64,000 bases of DNA, taken from Corynebacterium sp. (lineage in GTDB: Bacteria; Actinomycetota; Actinomycetes; Mycobacteriales; Mycobacteriaceae). The stretch lies in the NCBI RefSeq assembly GCF_030532715.1, contig NZ_JAUNKO010000004.1, positions 186,001 through 250,000 on the forward strand, given 5' to 3'. Shown here in pieces: positions 43,601 to 52,107 of this stretch. A program made the position numbers and the translations under genes. Numbering within the stretch: position 1 is the stretch's first letter; the number at the start of each line of letters is the position of its first letter. Below the pieces are notes generated by a model. That model was not told where the DNA came from. It saw nothing but the letters and a program-made list of their open reading frames with translations, and made no database searches.

Positions 43601-44383
43601 ATGGGTCGTTTCCACCGCCACGACGATGGCACTGAGCACCACCATCACCATCATCATGATCATGATCACCACCATGATCACCACCATGAACATGATCACG
43701 GGGATCACTCCGGGTACGCGACCGGCCGCGAGCGGATCGCAGTGTTGGAGGATATTTTTACGGAAAATGATCATTGCGCGGCGCATAACCGCCAGGCGTT
43801 TGACCAGCATAATGTTCAGGCGGTGAACGTGATGAGTTCGCCGGGGGCGGGAAAAACGGCTGTGTTGCAGCACGTGTTGCGCGCGGCGCAGGGCAAGGTG
43901 CGCATTGGGGTCATTGAGGGGGATATTGAAACCTCGTTGGATGCGGATCGCTTGCAGGGTTTCGGGGCACAGATTTCGTTGCTCAATACTGGCCAAGGTT
44001 TCGGCGGGGAATGCCACTTGGATGCCCCGATGGTGTCGCGGGCGCTGCAGGGGTTGGAGTTGGATTCCTTGGACCTGGTGCTCATTGAAAACGTAGGTAA
44101 TTTGGTGTGCCCCGCCGAGTTTGAGGTGGGGGAGCACCGCAAGGCCATGGTGTTTTCTGTGACCGAAGGGGAGGATAAGCCGTTGAAGTATCCGGTGATG
44201 TTCCGCTCCGTGGATGCCGTAGTGGTCAATAAGATCGATCTGCTGCCGCACCTTGATTTCGATATGGAATTGTTCCGCGCGAATTTGGAGAAAGTGAACC
44301 CGGGCGTTCCTGTGTTTGAAGTTTCCGCAAAAACTTCGGAAGGCATGGGTGATTGGCTGCAATGGCTGTCGTCTGACCTTTAG
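43601..44383 (+). CDS. hypB: Hydrogenase nickel-incorporation GTPase HypB
   Basis: A 260-residue SIMIBI GTPase. After about seven residues comes a tract of some 24 residues made almost only of His, Asp and Glu, which can store nickel. G motifs are SSPGAGKTA (P-loop), GDIETSLD, ENVGNLVCP and VVNKIDLLP. It supplies energy for nickel insertion by HypA. It is the second gene of a hypA-hypB pair. Confidence 0.96.
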   Translation: MGRFHRHDDGTEHHHHHHHDHDHHHDHHHEHDHGDHSGYATGRERIAVLEDIFTENDHCAAHNRQAFDQHNVQAVNVMSSPGAGKTAVLQHVLRAAQGKVRIGVIEGDIETSLDADRLQGFGAQISLLNTGQGFGGECHLDAPMVSRALQGLELDSLDLVLIENVGNLVCPAEFEVGEHRKAMVFSVTEGEDKPLKYPVMFRSVDAVVVNKIDLLPHLDFDMELFRANLEKVNPGVPVFEVSAKTSEGMGDWLQWLSSDL

Positions 44384-44486
44384 TTTTCTGGCGTATTCGT
44401 AGACCGGCGACCTCGCTAACTGCTAACCTAAAAATAAATAGTGCGCAAAATATTGCTTATTTATTTTCTAGTGGAAGGCAAGCGAA

Positions 44487-45872
44487 ATGCTGGCTTCGGT
44501 TTTGGAACCTACTTCCACGGTAGCGATCATTCTCCAAGTGGTAGTCATTTTATTCTGCCTGCTTCGGGGAACGCACTACGGTGGGATTGGGCTCGGCTTA
44601 ATTTCGGGCATTGGTCTGCTCATTATGGTGTTCGTCTTCGGCCTGCAGCCGGGCGAACCACCCGTGGCAGTTATGTTGACCATCGTGGCGGTGATTGGTT
44701 GCGCCTCCGCGTTGCAACAATCCCAGGGGCTGGACGTAATGATGCAATTCGCGGAGAAGTTGCTGCGCAAAAGGCCCGAAATGATCACCATCATGGCGCC
44801 GTTGACCACGTGGACGTTGACGGTGCTGTGCGGTACCGGACACGTGGTGTACACCATGTTTCCGATCATTGAAGACATTGCAATCAAAAAGAACATTCGC
44901 CCAGAGCGGCCCATGGCGGTGGCGTCTACCGCGTCGCAGATGGGCATTACGGCGTCACCGGTGTCGGTGGCCACGGTCTCGCTGGCAACAATCTTGGCAC
45001 AAGACGCGGGCATTACCGGCAAGGCGTATTCCATCCCGCAGATTTTGAGCGTGGCAATTCCGGCGTCGTTGTGCGGCGTGTTGCTCGCCGCATTGTGGTC
45101 CATGCGGCGCGGTAAGGATTTGGATGTTGATCCGGAATTCCAGGCAAAGCTGAAAGACCCAGTGTTCCGGGAATCCATCTATGGTTCCAGCGAGACCCTG
45201 CTTGGCAAGGTGTTTCCTCGGTCTGCGTATCTCGCGGTGACGATCTTCTTTACTGCCATCGGCGTGGTGGTGGTGTTGGGCGCGTTTGAAATGCTGCGGC
45301 CTGAATTCCCCGGCAAGGATGGGCAGTTGGAACCGTTGTCGATGAACCTGGTGATTCAGATGATTATGCTGGTCGCCGGCGCCGCCATGTTGATCTTCTG
45401 CAAGATCGATAACAGCAAAATCGCCTCTACCGCGGTGTTTAAAGCCGGTATGACGGCGGTGTTTTCCGTGTTCGGTGTGGCCTGGATGGCGGATACATTT
45501 TTCCAAACCCACGTCGATGCATTAGAAAGCAGTCTTGGCAGCGTGGTGGCGCAAGCGCCGTGGGCGTACGCCCTTGTGTTGTTCGTGGTTTCAAAGTTGG
45601 TGAACTCACAGGCGGCTGCCCTCGTGGCCATTGCCCCCATCGGCCTGCAACTGGGCGTAGCTCCGGAAGTGTTGGTTGGGTTTTATGGTGCGGCATACGG
45701 CTACTTCATTTTGCCCACTTACCCGTCGGACTTGGCGTGTATTGGGTTTGACCGGACGGGCACCACCCGCATCGGGCGGTTTATTATCAACCATTCCTTT
45801 ATCATCCCGGGCATCATAGGGGTGGTGACTTCCTGCGTGGTGGGCAGCATGCTGGCACAGGTGTTGTTGTAA
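44487..45872 (+). CDS. Anaerobic C4-dicarboxylate transporter, Dcu family
   Basis: A 461-residue carrier with about ten to twelve membrane helices and the Dcu family segments LLRGTHYGGIGLGLISGIGL, LTVLCGTGHVVYTMFPIIEDIA, ASQMGITASPVSVA and YGYFILPTYPSDLA. DcuA/DcuB proteins exchange fumarate and succinate in fumarate respiration. The gene lies between hypB and the hydrogenase structural genes, suggesting H2-dependent fumarate reduction. GGAAGG lies upstream of the ATG. A, B or other subtype was not decided. Confidence 0.9.
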   Translation: MLASVLEPTSTVAIILQVVVILFCLLRGTHYGGIGLGLISGIGLLIMVFVFGLQPGEPPVAVMLTIVAVIGCASALQQSQGLDVMMQFAEKLLRKRPEMITIMAPLTTWTLTVLCGTGHVVYTMFPIIEDIAIKKNIRPERPMAVASTASQMGITASPVSVATVSLATILAQDAGITGKAYSIPQILSVAIPASLCGVLLAALWSMRRGKDLDVDPEFQAKLKDPVFRESIYGSSETLLGKVFPRSAYLAVTIFFTAIGVVVVLGAFEMLRPEFPGKDGQLEPLSMNLVIQMIMLVAGAAMLIFCKIDNSKIASTAVFKAGMTAVFSVFGVAWMADTFFQTHVDALESSLGSVVAQAPWAYALVLFVVSKLVNSQAAALVAIAPIGLQLGVAPEVLVGFYGAAYGYFILPTYPSDLACIGFDRTGTTRIGRFIINHSFIIPGIIGVVTSCVVGSMLAQVLL

Positions 45873-46107
45873 CCAACGCTTCACACTTTCGGGCACCCCC
45901 ATCCTGAGGAAAGGGGTGCTTCGGGGGTAAGTCTGGCCTGTGAGATTTCTTGCATTGTATGAAGTGAGGGCGTCCTGACCTGCGTTGATGTTGTGAATGT
46001 TCGCGCTGTTCGTGCCACGGGAACCGCAGGAACTCGGTAGAGCACTACCTGACATTCGTGGGTGGCTGATCTGTTCTAGGGGCGATACGCTTCAATGAGA
46101 CGTCACA

Positions 46108-46119
46108 TTTGCATGCAAA
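46108..46119. promoter_or_regulatory. Palindrome TTTGCATGCAAA upstream of the hydrogenase operon
   Basis: A perfect 12-base palindrome 12 bases before the small-subunit start and next to AAGGATGGA, its ribosome-binding site. The 259-base gap 45873-46131 otherwise holds a weak GCACCCC/GGGGTGC hairpin (45893-45919) after the dcu gene and no other gene. The palindrome may be an operator or a translation-control site. Confidence 0.35.
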
Positions 46120-46131
46120 GGATGGATCTCA

Positions 46132-47322
46132 ATGGATTTCGGCACAAGTTGGCAGGGTTCGTCCTTGCGCGAAAACCTTGAACGGCGGGGGGTTTCGCGC
46201 CGTGACTTTATGAAGCTGTGCGGTGGGCTCGCCGCATTGTTTGCGTATGGTGTGCCGGAGGTTCCAGCGGCGCATGCAGAGGAATTGACCACGAAAGCTC
46301 AGGAGATTGCGGACAAGCTTGGCGCTGTGGAAAAGCCAAATGTGGCGTGGCTTCAGCTCCAGGAATGCACTGGGTGTATGGAGTCGGTGTTGCGTTCCGG
46401 CGGCACCACGGTGGAGGACTTGGTGTTGGGCATGCTGAGCATGAACTACAACGAGTTGGTTATGGCCGCTTCCGGCGAGGCGGCGGAACAAGCGTTGCAT
46501 GATCTCAATGAGCAACCGCACATTCTCGTGGTGAATGGTTCGGTGCCTGTTGAGGAAAACGGCGTGTATTGCATGATCGGGGGGAAGACCGCTGAGCAGG
46601 TGCTGCGGGAAGCTGCTGAGAACGCCACGGTGATTTTGGCGGTGGGGGCGTGCGCGGTGTACGGCTCGGTGCAAGCGGCGCGCCCGAACCCAACGGGCGC
46701 GGTGGGTGTGGATGAGATTATTCGGGACAAGCCGGTGATTAACGTTTCGGGCTGCCCGCCGATCGGTGAGGTCATTACCGCAACCATTACCTATGTGCTC
46801 ACCCACGGGACGGCGCCGAAGGTGGATGCGGAGGGCCGCCCACTGTTCGCCTACGATCAGCGCATCCACGATTCCTGCCCGCGGCGTGCGCATTTCGACG
46901 CCGGGCAATTCGTCCGCTCATTCGACGATGCGGGCGCCCGCAACGGGTGGTGCCTGTACGAGGTGGGTTGTAAAGGACCGTCCACGTTTAGCCCTTGCCC
47001 AATTGTGCAGTGGAATTTGAAATCCGGTTGGCCGATCGGGGCGGGGCACCCGTGCATCGGGTGCACCGAGAAAGACTTTTTTGATAAGTTCACGCCGTTT
47101 TATGCCACGTTGCCGCATGTCGTTGGCGTTGGGGTAGAGGCGAACGTCGAGAAGCTTGGTTGGGGCCTTGTTGGTGCCGCCGCAGCGGGCGCTGCCGTGC
47201 ACGCTGGCATTACTGCGGTGCGGAAGTCGCGCCACCGTGAAGACGAAGAATTGTTGGCGGCGTTTGGTGAGCCTGTGCCGTTGCCAATGCCCACCGTGCC
47301 TGGAAAGGAAACTGAGCAATAA
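46132..47322 (+). CDS. [NiFe] hydrogenase small subunit, Tat-exported
   Basis: A 396-residue subunit with three Fe-S clusters. The Tat signal reads RRGVSRRDFMK and is cleaved near AHA. Cluster ligands include ECTGC near the start, GACAVYG, and the C-terminal SCPRR, CLYEVGCKGP, SPCP and GHPCIGC set. A membrane segment near residue 345 (LVGAAAAGAAVHAGITAV) anchors it. The proximal site lacks the extra cysteines of O2-tolerant enzymes (ECTGC, and YGSVQAARPNP with Ser). The large subunit is exported with it. Group 1 uptake type. Confidence 0.94.
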   Translation: MDFGTSWQGSSLRENLERRGVSRRDFMKLCGGLAALFAYGVPEVPAAHAEELTTKAQEIADKLGAVEKPNVAWLQLQECTGCMESVLRSGGTTVEDLVLGMLSMNYNELVMAASGEAAEQALHDLNEQPHILVVNGSVPVEENGVYCMIGGKTAEQVLREAAENATVILAVGACAVYGSVQAARPNPTGAVGVDEIIRDKPVINVSGCPPIGEVITATITYVLTHGTAPKVDAEGRPLFAYDQRIHDSCPRRAHFDAGQFVRSFDDAGARNGWCLYEVGCKGPSTFSPCPIVQWNLKSGWPIGAGHPCIGCTEKDFFDKFTPFYATLPHVVGVGVEANVEKLGWGLVGAAAAGAAVHAGITAVRKSRHREDEELLAAFGEPVPLPMPTVPGKETEQ

Positions 47323-49067
47323 TGGCCGAACGCGTTGTCATCGACCCCTTGACCCGTATCGAGGGGCACTTGCGCATCGAATTGGAGCGCGAAGGCAATG
47401 CCATCGCGAAGGCGTGGAGTGAAACCACACAATTCCGCGGCATTGAAACCATTGTGCAGGGGCGAGACCCCCGCGACGTGTGGGCCTTTGTGGGCCGCAT
47501 TTGCGGTGTGTGCACAGGCACTCACTCCGTGGCGTCTATTACCGCAGTTGAGGATGCTATTGGCTCGAAGCCGCCGGTGCAGGCGCAACTGATCCGCGAC
47601 CTTGTTATGGCGAGCCAAGAGGTGCATGACCACGTGGTGCACTTCTACCACTTGCATGCCCTGGACTGGGTGAACGTGGTGTCTGCGGCGGAGGGGGACC
47701 CGGCGAAAGCCGTGGAGTTTGCAAAGTCGATTGGCTCCAAGTGGGTGGGTAATTCCGAGGAGAAGTTCGCCAAGGTGAAGGAAACGCTGCAGGGGGTGTT
47801 AAAGTCCGGGCAGTTGTCCATCTTTACCGGCGGGTATTGGGATCACCCAGACTATCGCTTGCCGGCGGAGGCGAACCTGATGGCGGTGTCGCATTACTTG
47901 GATGCGCTGGAGTTTCAACGCTCGATCATCCGCGTGAATACCGTGTTCGGTGGGAAGAATCCGCACCCCAACTTCTTGGTCGGCGGCATGGCGTGCTCCA
48001 TCGACCCGAACAAGTCCGAGACGGTGAATCAGGTGCAGCTGGATCAGATCGGCTCGTGGGTCAAAGAGATCGTTGATTTTGTGGAAAACTGCTACTACCC
48101 GGACGCGGTGGCAATCATGTCCGTGTACAAGGACTACTTTGACATTGGCGCGTCCTCACCGAACTTTTTGGCGGTGGGCATGTCTGGGACGCGGTTTGCC
48201 GGGGACGTCGATAAGCAGGCGGTGTCGAACACGAACCCGAATGTGAAGCCGGGCGTTATCTTGGACGGCGACTACACCAAGGTGCACCCGCTGGAGGTGT
48301 CTAAAATCCGGGAGTACATTTCCTCGGCGTGGTACGTCTACAAGGACGGCGACGATGCCGGCGTGCAACCCGCGGTCGGGGAAACCAAGGTGAAGTACAC
48401 GGGCCCAAAGCCGCCGTACACCTGGCTCGCCGATGATGAAAAGTACACGTGGTCGAAAGCCCCGCGGTATGACGGCCGCCCAACCCAAGTTGGCCCGCTC
48501 GCGCGCGTGCTCTCCGCCTACATTCAAGGCGAGGAAATGACCAAGAAACTGGTCGATGACGCGGCGGAAAAGCTCGGCATTACCGTGGAGCAGCTGAACT
48601 CCACCGGCGGCCGGACCTTCGCGCGCGCCGTCGAGGCGAGGACGAACGCGCATCATCTTTCGGAAGAGCTGCTGCCCAAATTTATCGATGGGTTGCGTCG
48701 CGGCGACTACAACGTGTTCGACCCCACGAAGTGGGAACCCTCGTCGTGGCCGAAGAAAGCCGATGGGTTCGCACTCCAAGAAGTGGCGCGTGGCTGCCTT
48801 GGCCACTGGGTGAGCATTGAGCACGGCAAGGTGAAGAACTACCAGGCCGTGGTGCCCACCACCTGGCTGGCAGGCGGCCGCGATCCGGAAGGCAACATGG
48901 GCCCCTATGAGGAAGCCCTCGCCGGTAACGGTAAGCATCCGTTGGTGGACCCCAAGCAGCCGCTGGAGGCGCTGCGCACCATCCATTCCTTTGACCCGTG
49001 CATGTCCTGCGCCGTGCACATCATGGATGAAAACGGCGATATGCAAGTGCAGGTGATTACGCCATGA
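47322..49067 (+). CDS. [NiFe] hydrogenase large subunit
   Basis: A 581-residue catalytic subunit. The NiFe site is bound by RICGVCTGTH near the N-terminus and DPCMSCAVH near the C-terminus. The residues after His (IMDENGDMQVQVITP) form the peptide removed by the maturation protease encoded at 50239. It begins at the last base of the small-subunit stop, overlaps the cytochrome gene by four bases, and has the normal length for membrane-bound uptake hydrogenases. Confidence 0.96.
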   Translation: MAERVVIDPLTRIEGHLRIELEREGNAIAKAWSETTQFRGIETIVQGRDPRDVWAFVGRICGVCTGTHSVASITAVEDAIGSKPPVQAQLIRDLVMASQEVHDHVVHFYHLHALDWVNVVSAAEGDPAKAVEFAKSIGSKWVGNSEEKFAKVKETLQGVLKSGQLSIFTGGYWDHPDYRLPAEANLMAVSHYLDALEFQRSIIRVNTVFGGKNPHPNFLVGGMACSIDPNKSETVNQVQLDQIGSWVKEIVDFVENCYYPDAVAIMSVYKDYFDIGASSPNFLAVGMSGTRFAGDVDKQAVSNTNPNVKPGVILDGDYTKVHPLEVSKIREYISSAWYVYKDGDDAGVQPAVGETKVKYTGPKPPYTWLADDEKYTWSKAPRYDGRPTQVGPLARVLSAYIQGEEMTKKLVDDAAEKLGITVEQLNSTGGRTFARAVEARTNAHHLSEELLPKFIDGLRRGDYNVFDPTKWEPSSWPKKADGFALQEVARGCLGHWVSIEHGKVKNYQAVVPTTWLAGGRDPEGNMGPYEEALAGNGKHPLVDPKQPLEALRTIHSFDPCMSCAVHIMDENGDMQVQVITP

Positions 49068-50242
49068 GTACCAAAGTCATCCGCGTAGCCACGAGTTATC
49101 CGGTGCGCCGGCTAAGCCCCGGGCGGCTGTTGGCCATGGCGGCGGTGTCTCCGGAAGGTTCCCAAGACCCCGTGGACATGGCGTTGGACGCCTCCCTCAA
49201 GGTGAACAGGCCCGATATTACGCCCACATTTACCAGCGACTTTAGCCCCGCGAGCCCGAAGCGAAAGTATTCGCTGGCGCAGGTGGATCTGCCGCAGGTT
49301 GGCCACGTGATGGTGATGCGCGGCGACCTGCAGGCCGTGATGGAGCAGGCCACCATGACCCGCGAGGAACGCGCCTTGCTGGTGCGTAACTCCGAGATTC
49401 AAGATAAGGCTGGGCGCCGCTGCCTCGCCGTGGCCAGCGCGAACGTGGCGCCGGACGGCACGGTCGGGGAGTACCGCATGGAGGGGTTCGTAGCGCTATC
49501 GTTGGAAAACCCCCAAGAGCTGGCGTCCAATGTTGCCGCGAACCCCAACGAATGGGTGCGCGTGAACATTTGGTCGGCCACGCTGCGGTTCCAACACTGG
49601 GCAAACATGGTGTTGATCGTGCTGATGAGCACGTCCGGCTACTACATCATGCGTCCGTTTTTTGGCCCCGCGGCGGAAACCGGACCGGATGTTGGCTACC
49701 TTATGGGATGGATCCGAATGATCCATTACGTGTCCGCGTTTTTGTGGCTGGGGCTCGGGTTCTCCCGGTTGGTGTTGAGCTTTACGGCAAAGGACCGGCA
49801 GCTGCGGTGGCGTTCCCTGTGGCCGTTGAACTCCAAGGAGGACGTAAAGAACCTCTGGGGAACCATGCAGTACTACATGTTCCTGCGCAAGCACGGCCCC
49901 TTGTATTTGGCGCATAATCCGTTGCAGCAATTGGCGTACACCGGCATTTACGCGATGTGCTTTTTGCAGATGCTTACTGGTTTGTCCCTGTACGGTTTGT
50001 ACCACCAAGACAATCTGTTCTGGATGATTATGGCGTATCCGGTGCATTGGTTGGGCATTCCGATTGTGCGCTTGATCCACGCGTTGATCATGTTTATTTT
50101 GTGGGCGTTTGTGTGGGTGCATGTGTATCTAGCCATCCGTGCGGATGCGTTGGAGCGCCATGGTGGTGTGTCTTCGATGTTTAACGGCGGTGTGTGGTTG
50201 CGCCGTGGCGCCCGCCCCGTGGATGCTCCGGAGATCGGATGA
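49064..50242 (+). CDS. Hydrogenase b-type cytochrome with N-terminal P-type-ATPase-like module
   Basis: A 392-residue protein. Residues from about 166 on are a HyaC-like cytochrome b with four membrane helices and heme histidines such as His178 (RFQHWAN), the MIHYVSAFLWLGLGFSR helix and a late WVHVYL. It passes electrons to menaquinone. Residues 1-160 are an extra soluble module whose segments DPVDMALDA, FSPASPKRKYS, VMVMRGDLQAVME, GRRCLAVA and EGFVALSLENP follow the order of the nucleotide-binding domain of P-type ATPases; the DKTG phosphorylation site is absent. HyaC proteins are normally about 230 residues. Confidence 0.85.
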   Translation: MSTKVIRVATSYPVRRLSPGRLLAMAAVSPEGSQDPVDMALDASLKVNRPDITPTFTSDFSPASPKRKYSLAQVDLPQVGHVMVMRGDLQAVMEQATMTREERALLVRNSEIQDKAGRRCLAVASANVAPDGTVGEYRMEGFVALSLENPQELASNVAANPNEWVRVNIWSATLRFQHWANMVLIVLMSTSGYYIMRPFFGPAAETGPDVGYLMGWIRMIHYVSAFLWLGLGFSRLVLSFTAKDRQLRWRSLWPLNSKEDVKNLWGTMQYYMFLRKHGPLYLAHNPLQQLAYTGIYAMCFLQMLTGLSLYGLYHQDNLFWMIMAYPVHWLGIPIVRLIHALIMFILWAFVWVHVYLAIRADALERHGGVSSMFNGGVWLRRGARPVDAPEIG

Positions 50243-50754
50243 TTGTCCTGGGCATTGGTAACCCGATCATGGGTGATGATGGCATTGGTCTTGCCATCAT
50301 GCGCCGGCTTCGCGCCCCTGATTGCGCGACGGTGGATGACCTTGATTGGGTTCCCAGCAGGCACGGCGTCGCCGCCGAAGATACGGTCGAATACGTCGAC
50401 GGCGGGACGAGCGGCATTGAGTTGCTGTCGGTGATTCAACAGGCCGAAGATTTGATCGTGCTGGATGCGGTGGCCGCTGCGGGTGCCGCGCCCGGGACGG
50501 TGGTGGTGTTGGAGGGTGACCAGGTGCCGCGCCTGCTCAATTCAAAACTGTCACCGCACCAGGTGGGGTTGTTGGACTTGCTGGCCACAGCGAAGTTGCT
50601 GGGCCACGAGCCGCGGCGAATCGCGGTGGTTGGTATTGTGCCGGAGTCCGCCGAGCTGCATGTGGGGTTGAGCCCTGTGGCGCACGCTGCGTTGCCGGAG
50701 GCGGTGGCTGCGGTCCGTGAGCTTATGGATCGTTGGCGAGGTCCACAAAGCTGA
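50239..50754 (+). CDS. Hydrogenase maturation protease (HyaD/HybD family)
   Basis: A 171-residue endopeptidase that cuts the C-terminal extension of the large subunit after nickel insertion. It begins with MIVLGIGNPIMGDDGIGL, carrying the first nickel-binding acidic residue, has DGGTSGIELL and ends the set with SPHQVGLLDLL (His). It overlaps the cytochrome gene by four bases. Its 3' end overlaps the end of the reverse-strand hypA gene by 32 bases. Confidence 0.93.
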   Translation: MIVLGIGNPIMGDDGIGLAIMRRLRAPDCATVDDLDWVPSRHGVAAEDTVEYVDGGTSGIELLSVIQQAEDLIVLDAVAAAGAAPGTVVVLEGDQVPRLLNSKLSPHQVGLLDLLATAKLLGHEPRRIAVVGIVPESAELHVGLSPVAHAALPEAVAAVRELMDRWRGPQS

Positions 50755-51049
50755 TTTCAAATTCTCGGCCGTGGCGCAGGTCCGCGGTTGGGGTGCCGCA
50801 TACGGGGCAAGTTAAGGCGAAAAATTCGTCGATTTCTTGCTCGCATGCGCAGCTGGGGCAGTACACCGACGCGGGCACCATTTCCACATTCAGTTCGCCT
50901 TCCCCGACGATGTCCCAGGCAGCGTATAACGCTTCTTCGACCACGCCGGCGCGGGTGCCCACGCGCAGCGCGACGCGTAGAATAGGGCGGTCACCGGCGG
51001 CTTGTTTCGCAGCGGTGGCAACGCCCGTGAGCAGACCAAGTTCATGCAC
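50723..51049 (-). CDS. hypA: HypA (copy 2), inverted within the hydrogenase operon
   Basis: A 108-residue HypA. GTG 51049 gives Met-His-Glu with the nickel-binding His2. The zinc site is complete: CPSC and CPVC. It lies on the opposite strand to all neighbours, overlaps the protease gene at its 3' end and starts only 26 bases from the divergent HupK-like gene, so its promoter must lie inside that gene. The ribosome-binding site is poorly spaced (AGAGG abuts the GTG). It may be the functional zinc-containing partner to copy 1. Confidence 0.87.
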   Translation of the reverse strand: MHELGLLTGVATAAKQAAGDRPILRVALRVGTRAGVVEEALYAAWDIVGEGELNVEMVPASVYCPSCACEQEIDEFFALTCPVCGTPTADLRHGREFEISFVDLANDP

Positions 51050-51075
51050 CTCTTCATTATGGAAAGGCTTTGGCC

Positions 51076-52107
51076 ATGAGTACAACCTTGCGGCTCGACC
51101 ACTTCCTCGATCCGTTTGAGGCTCGCGTTGTGGTTACTGAAAGTGGCCCGAGGTTCGACCTGTCCGCTTTGCCGCGCCTTGATGGCATGCTGCTCGGGCG
51201 AAACGTTGTCGAGGTCCCCGATATTGTCAAACGCTTGTGCGGCATTTGTCCGGTCACGCACCATCTCGCGGGCATGCGCGCACTCGATCAGCTTTTCGAC
51301 GCCGCGCCCCCGCCCGCCGCGGAACATCTGCGCAGCTTGCTGCACTATGGTTCCGTGTTGGACGCCGTCGCCCCGAAGTTGTTCGGCCTTGAGCCTGAGC
51401 GGGCGGTCGAGTTGAAGAAGTTTGGCAAGCAGGTGCTGGCCATGGCTGGCTGCCCGGGCCATTTTCCGGATGTTGCGGTCCCCGGTGGCGCCCGCCCGCA
51501 GGAGATTTTCGAACTGGAGGTTCCCTCGGATGTTCCGGTACCGGAATTGGAGTGGGTTGATGAGTTCGCCGGGGAGTCGATACGCCTCGAGCGCGAAGGG
51601 CAGTTCGATCCGTTGGGTGCGGAGTTGTCCACCGGCGCGCCAATCACGCAGTGGTCGCGGCTGGTGACGGAAACGTTTCCTGGTGAACCCGCGCCGCGCC
51701 CGCTGTATCAAGGTGGGCTGTATCGCGTTGGTCCGCTGGCGCAATTCGGCTCCATGCATCCACTATCCGCACAGGTCACGCAGGTCAATCATGCGCTGGC
51801 GGAAATCCGTCGGTTGCTGCGCGCTGACTATAGCGGCCCGTGGGTTACGCCGGGGAAGTTGCGCGATGGCACCGGCGTGGGGCTAGTTGATGGCCCACGC
51901 GGTATCCTCGCACACGTGTACGTTGCGGTGGACGGGGTGCTTACCGGATGCCAGATTCTCACGCCCACCGCCCAAAACGAGCCATGGTTGGCGCAAATGC
52001 TTGTTCGGCTGGATGCGGAGTCGGCGATCCGAGCCGCTGACCCATGCTTGCCTTGTACCTCGGCCCCGGAGGGCCACATGAATGTGAGGACCGTGCCATG
52101 TGCCTAG
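51076..52107 (+). CDS. Hydrogenase large-subunit homologue, HupK/HoxV-like
   Basis: A 343-residue protein related to hydrogenase large subunits but much shorter. It keeps an N-terminal RLCGICPVTHH and a C-terminal DPCLPCTSAPEGHM, then ends after ten more residues. No matching small subunit is near. In proteobacterial loci HupK/HoxV proteins of this size serve as scaffolds during Fe(CN)2CO assembly, so the same role is inferred. ATG 51076 has GGAAAGG eight bases upstream. The 3' end overlaps hypC copy 2 by ten bases. A separate hydrogenase of unknown type is the alternative. Confidence 0.82.
   Translation: MSTTLRLDHFLDPFEARVVVTESGPRFDLSALPRLDGMLLGRNVVEVPDIVKRLCGICPVTHHLAGMRALDQLFDAAPPPAAEHLRSLLHYGSVLDAVAPKLFGLEPERAVELKKFGKQVLAMAGCPGHFPDVAVPGGARPQEIFELEVPSDVPVPELEWVDEFAGESIRLEREGQFDPLGAELSTGAPITQWSRLVTETFPGEPAPRPLYQGGLYRVGPLAQFGSMHPLSAQVTQVNHALAEIRRLLRADYSGPWVTPGKLRDGTGVGLVDGPRGILAHVYVAVDGVLTGCQILTPTAQNEPWLAQMLVRLDAESAIRAADPCLPCTSAPEGHMNVRTVPCA

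Noticed and set aside
43617..43710. CACCAT/GATCA-rich repetitive tract
   Set aside because: It encodes the histidine-rich nickel-storage region of HypB.
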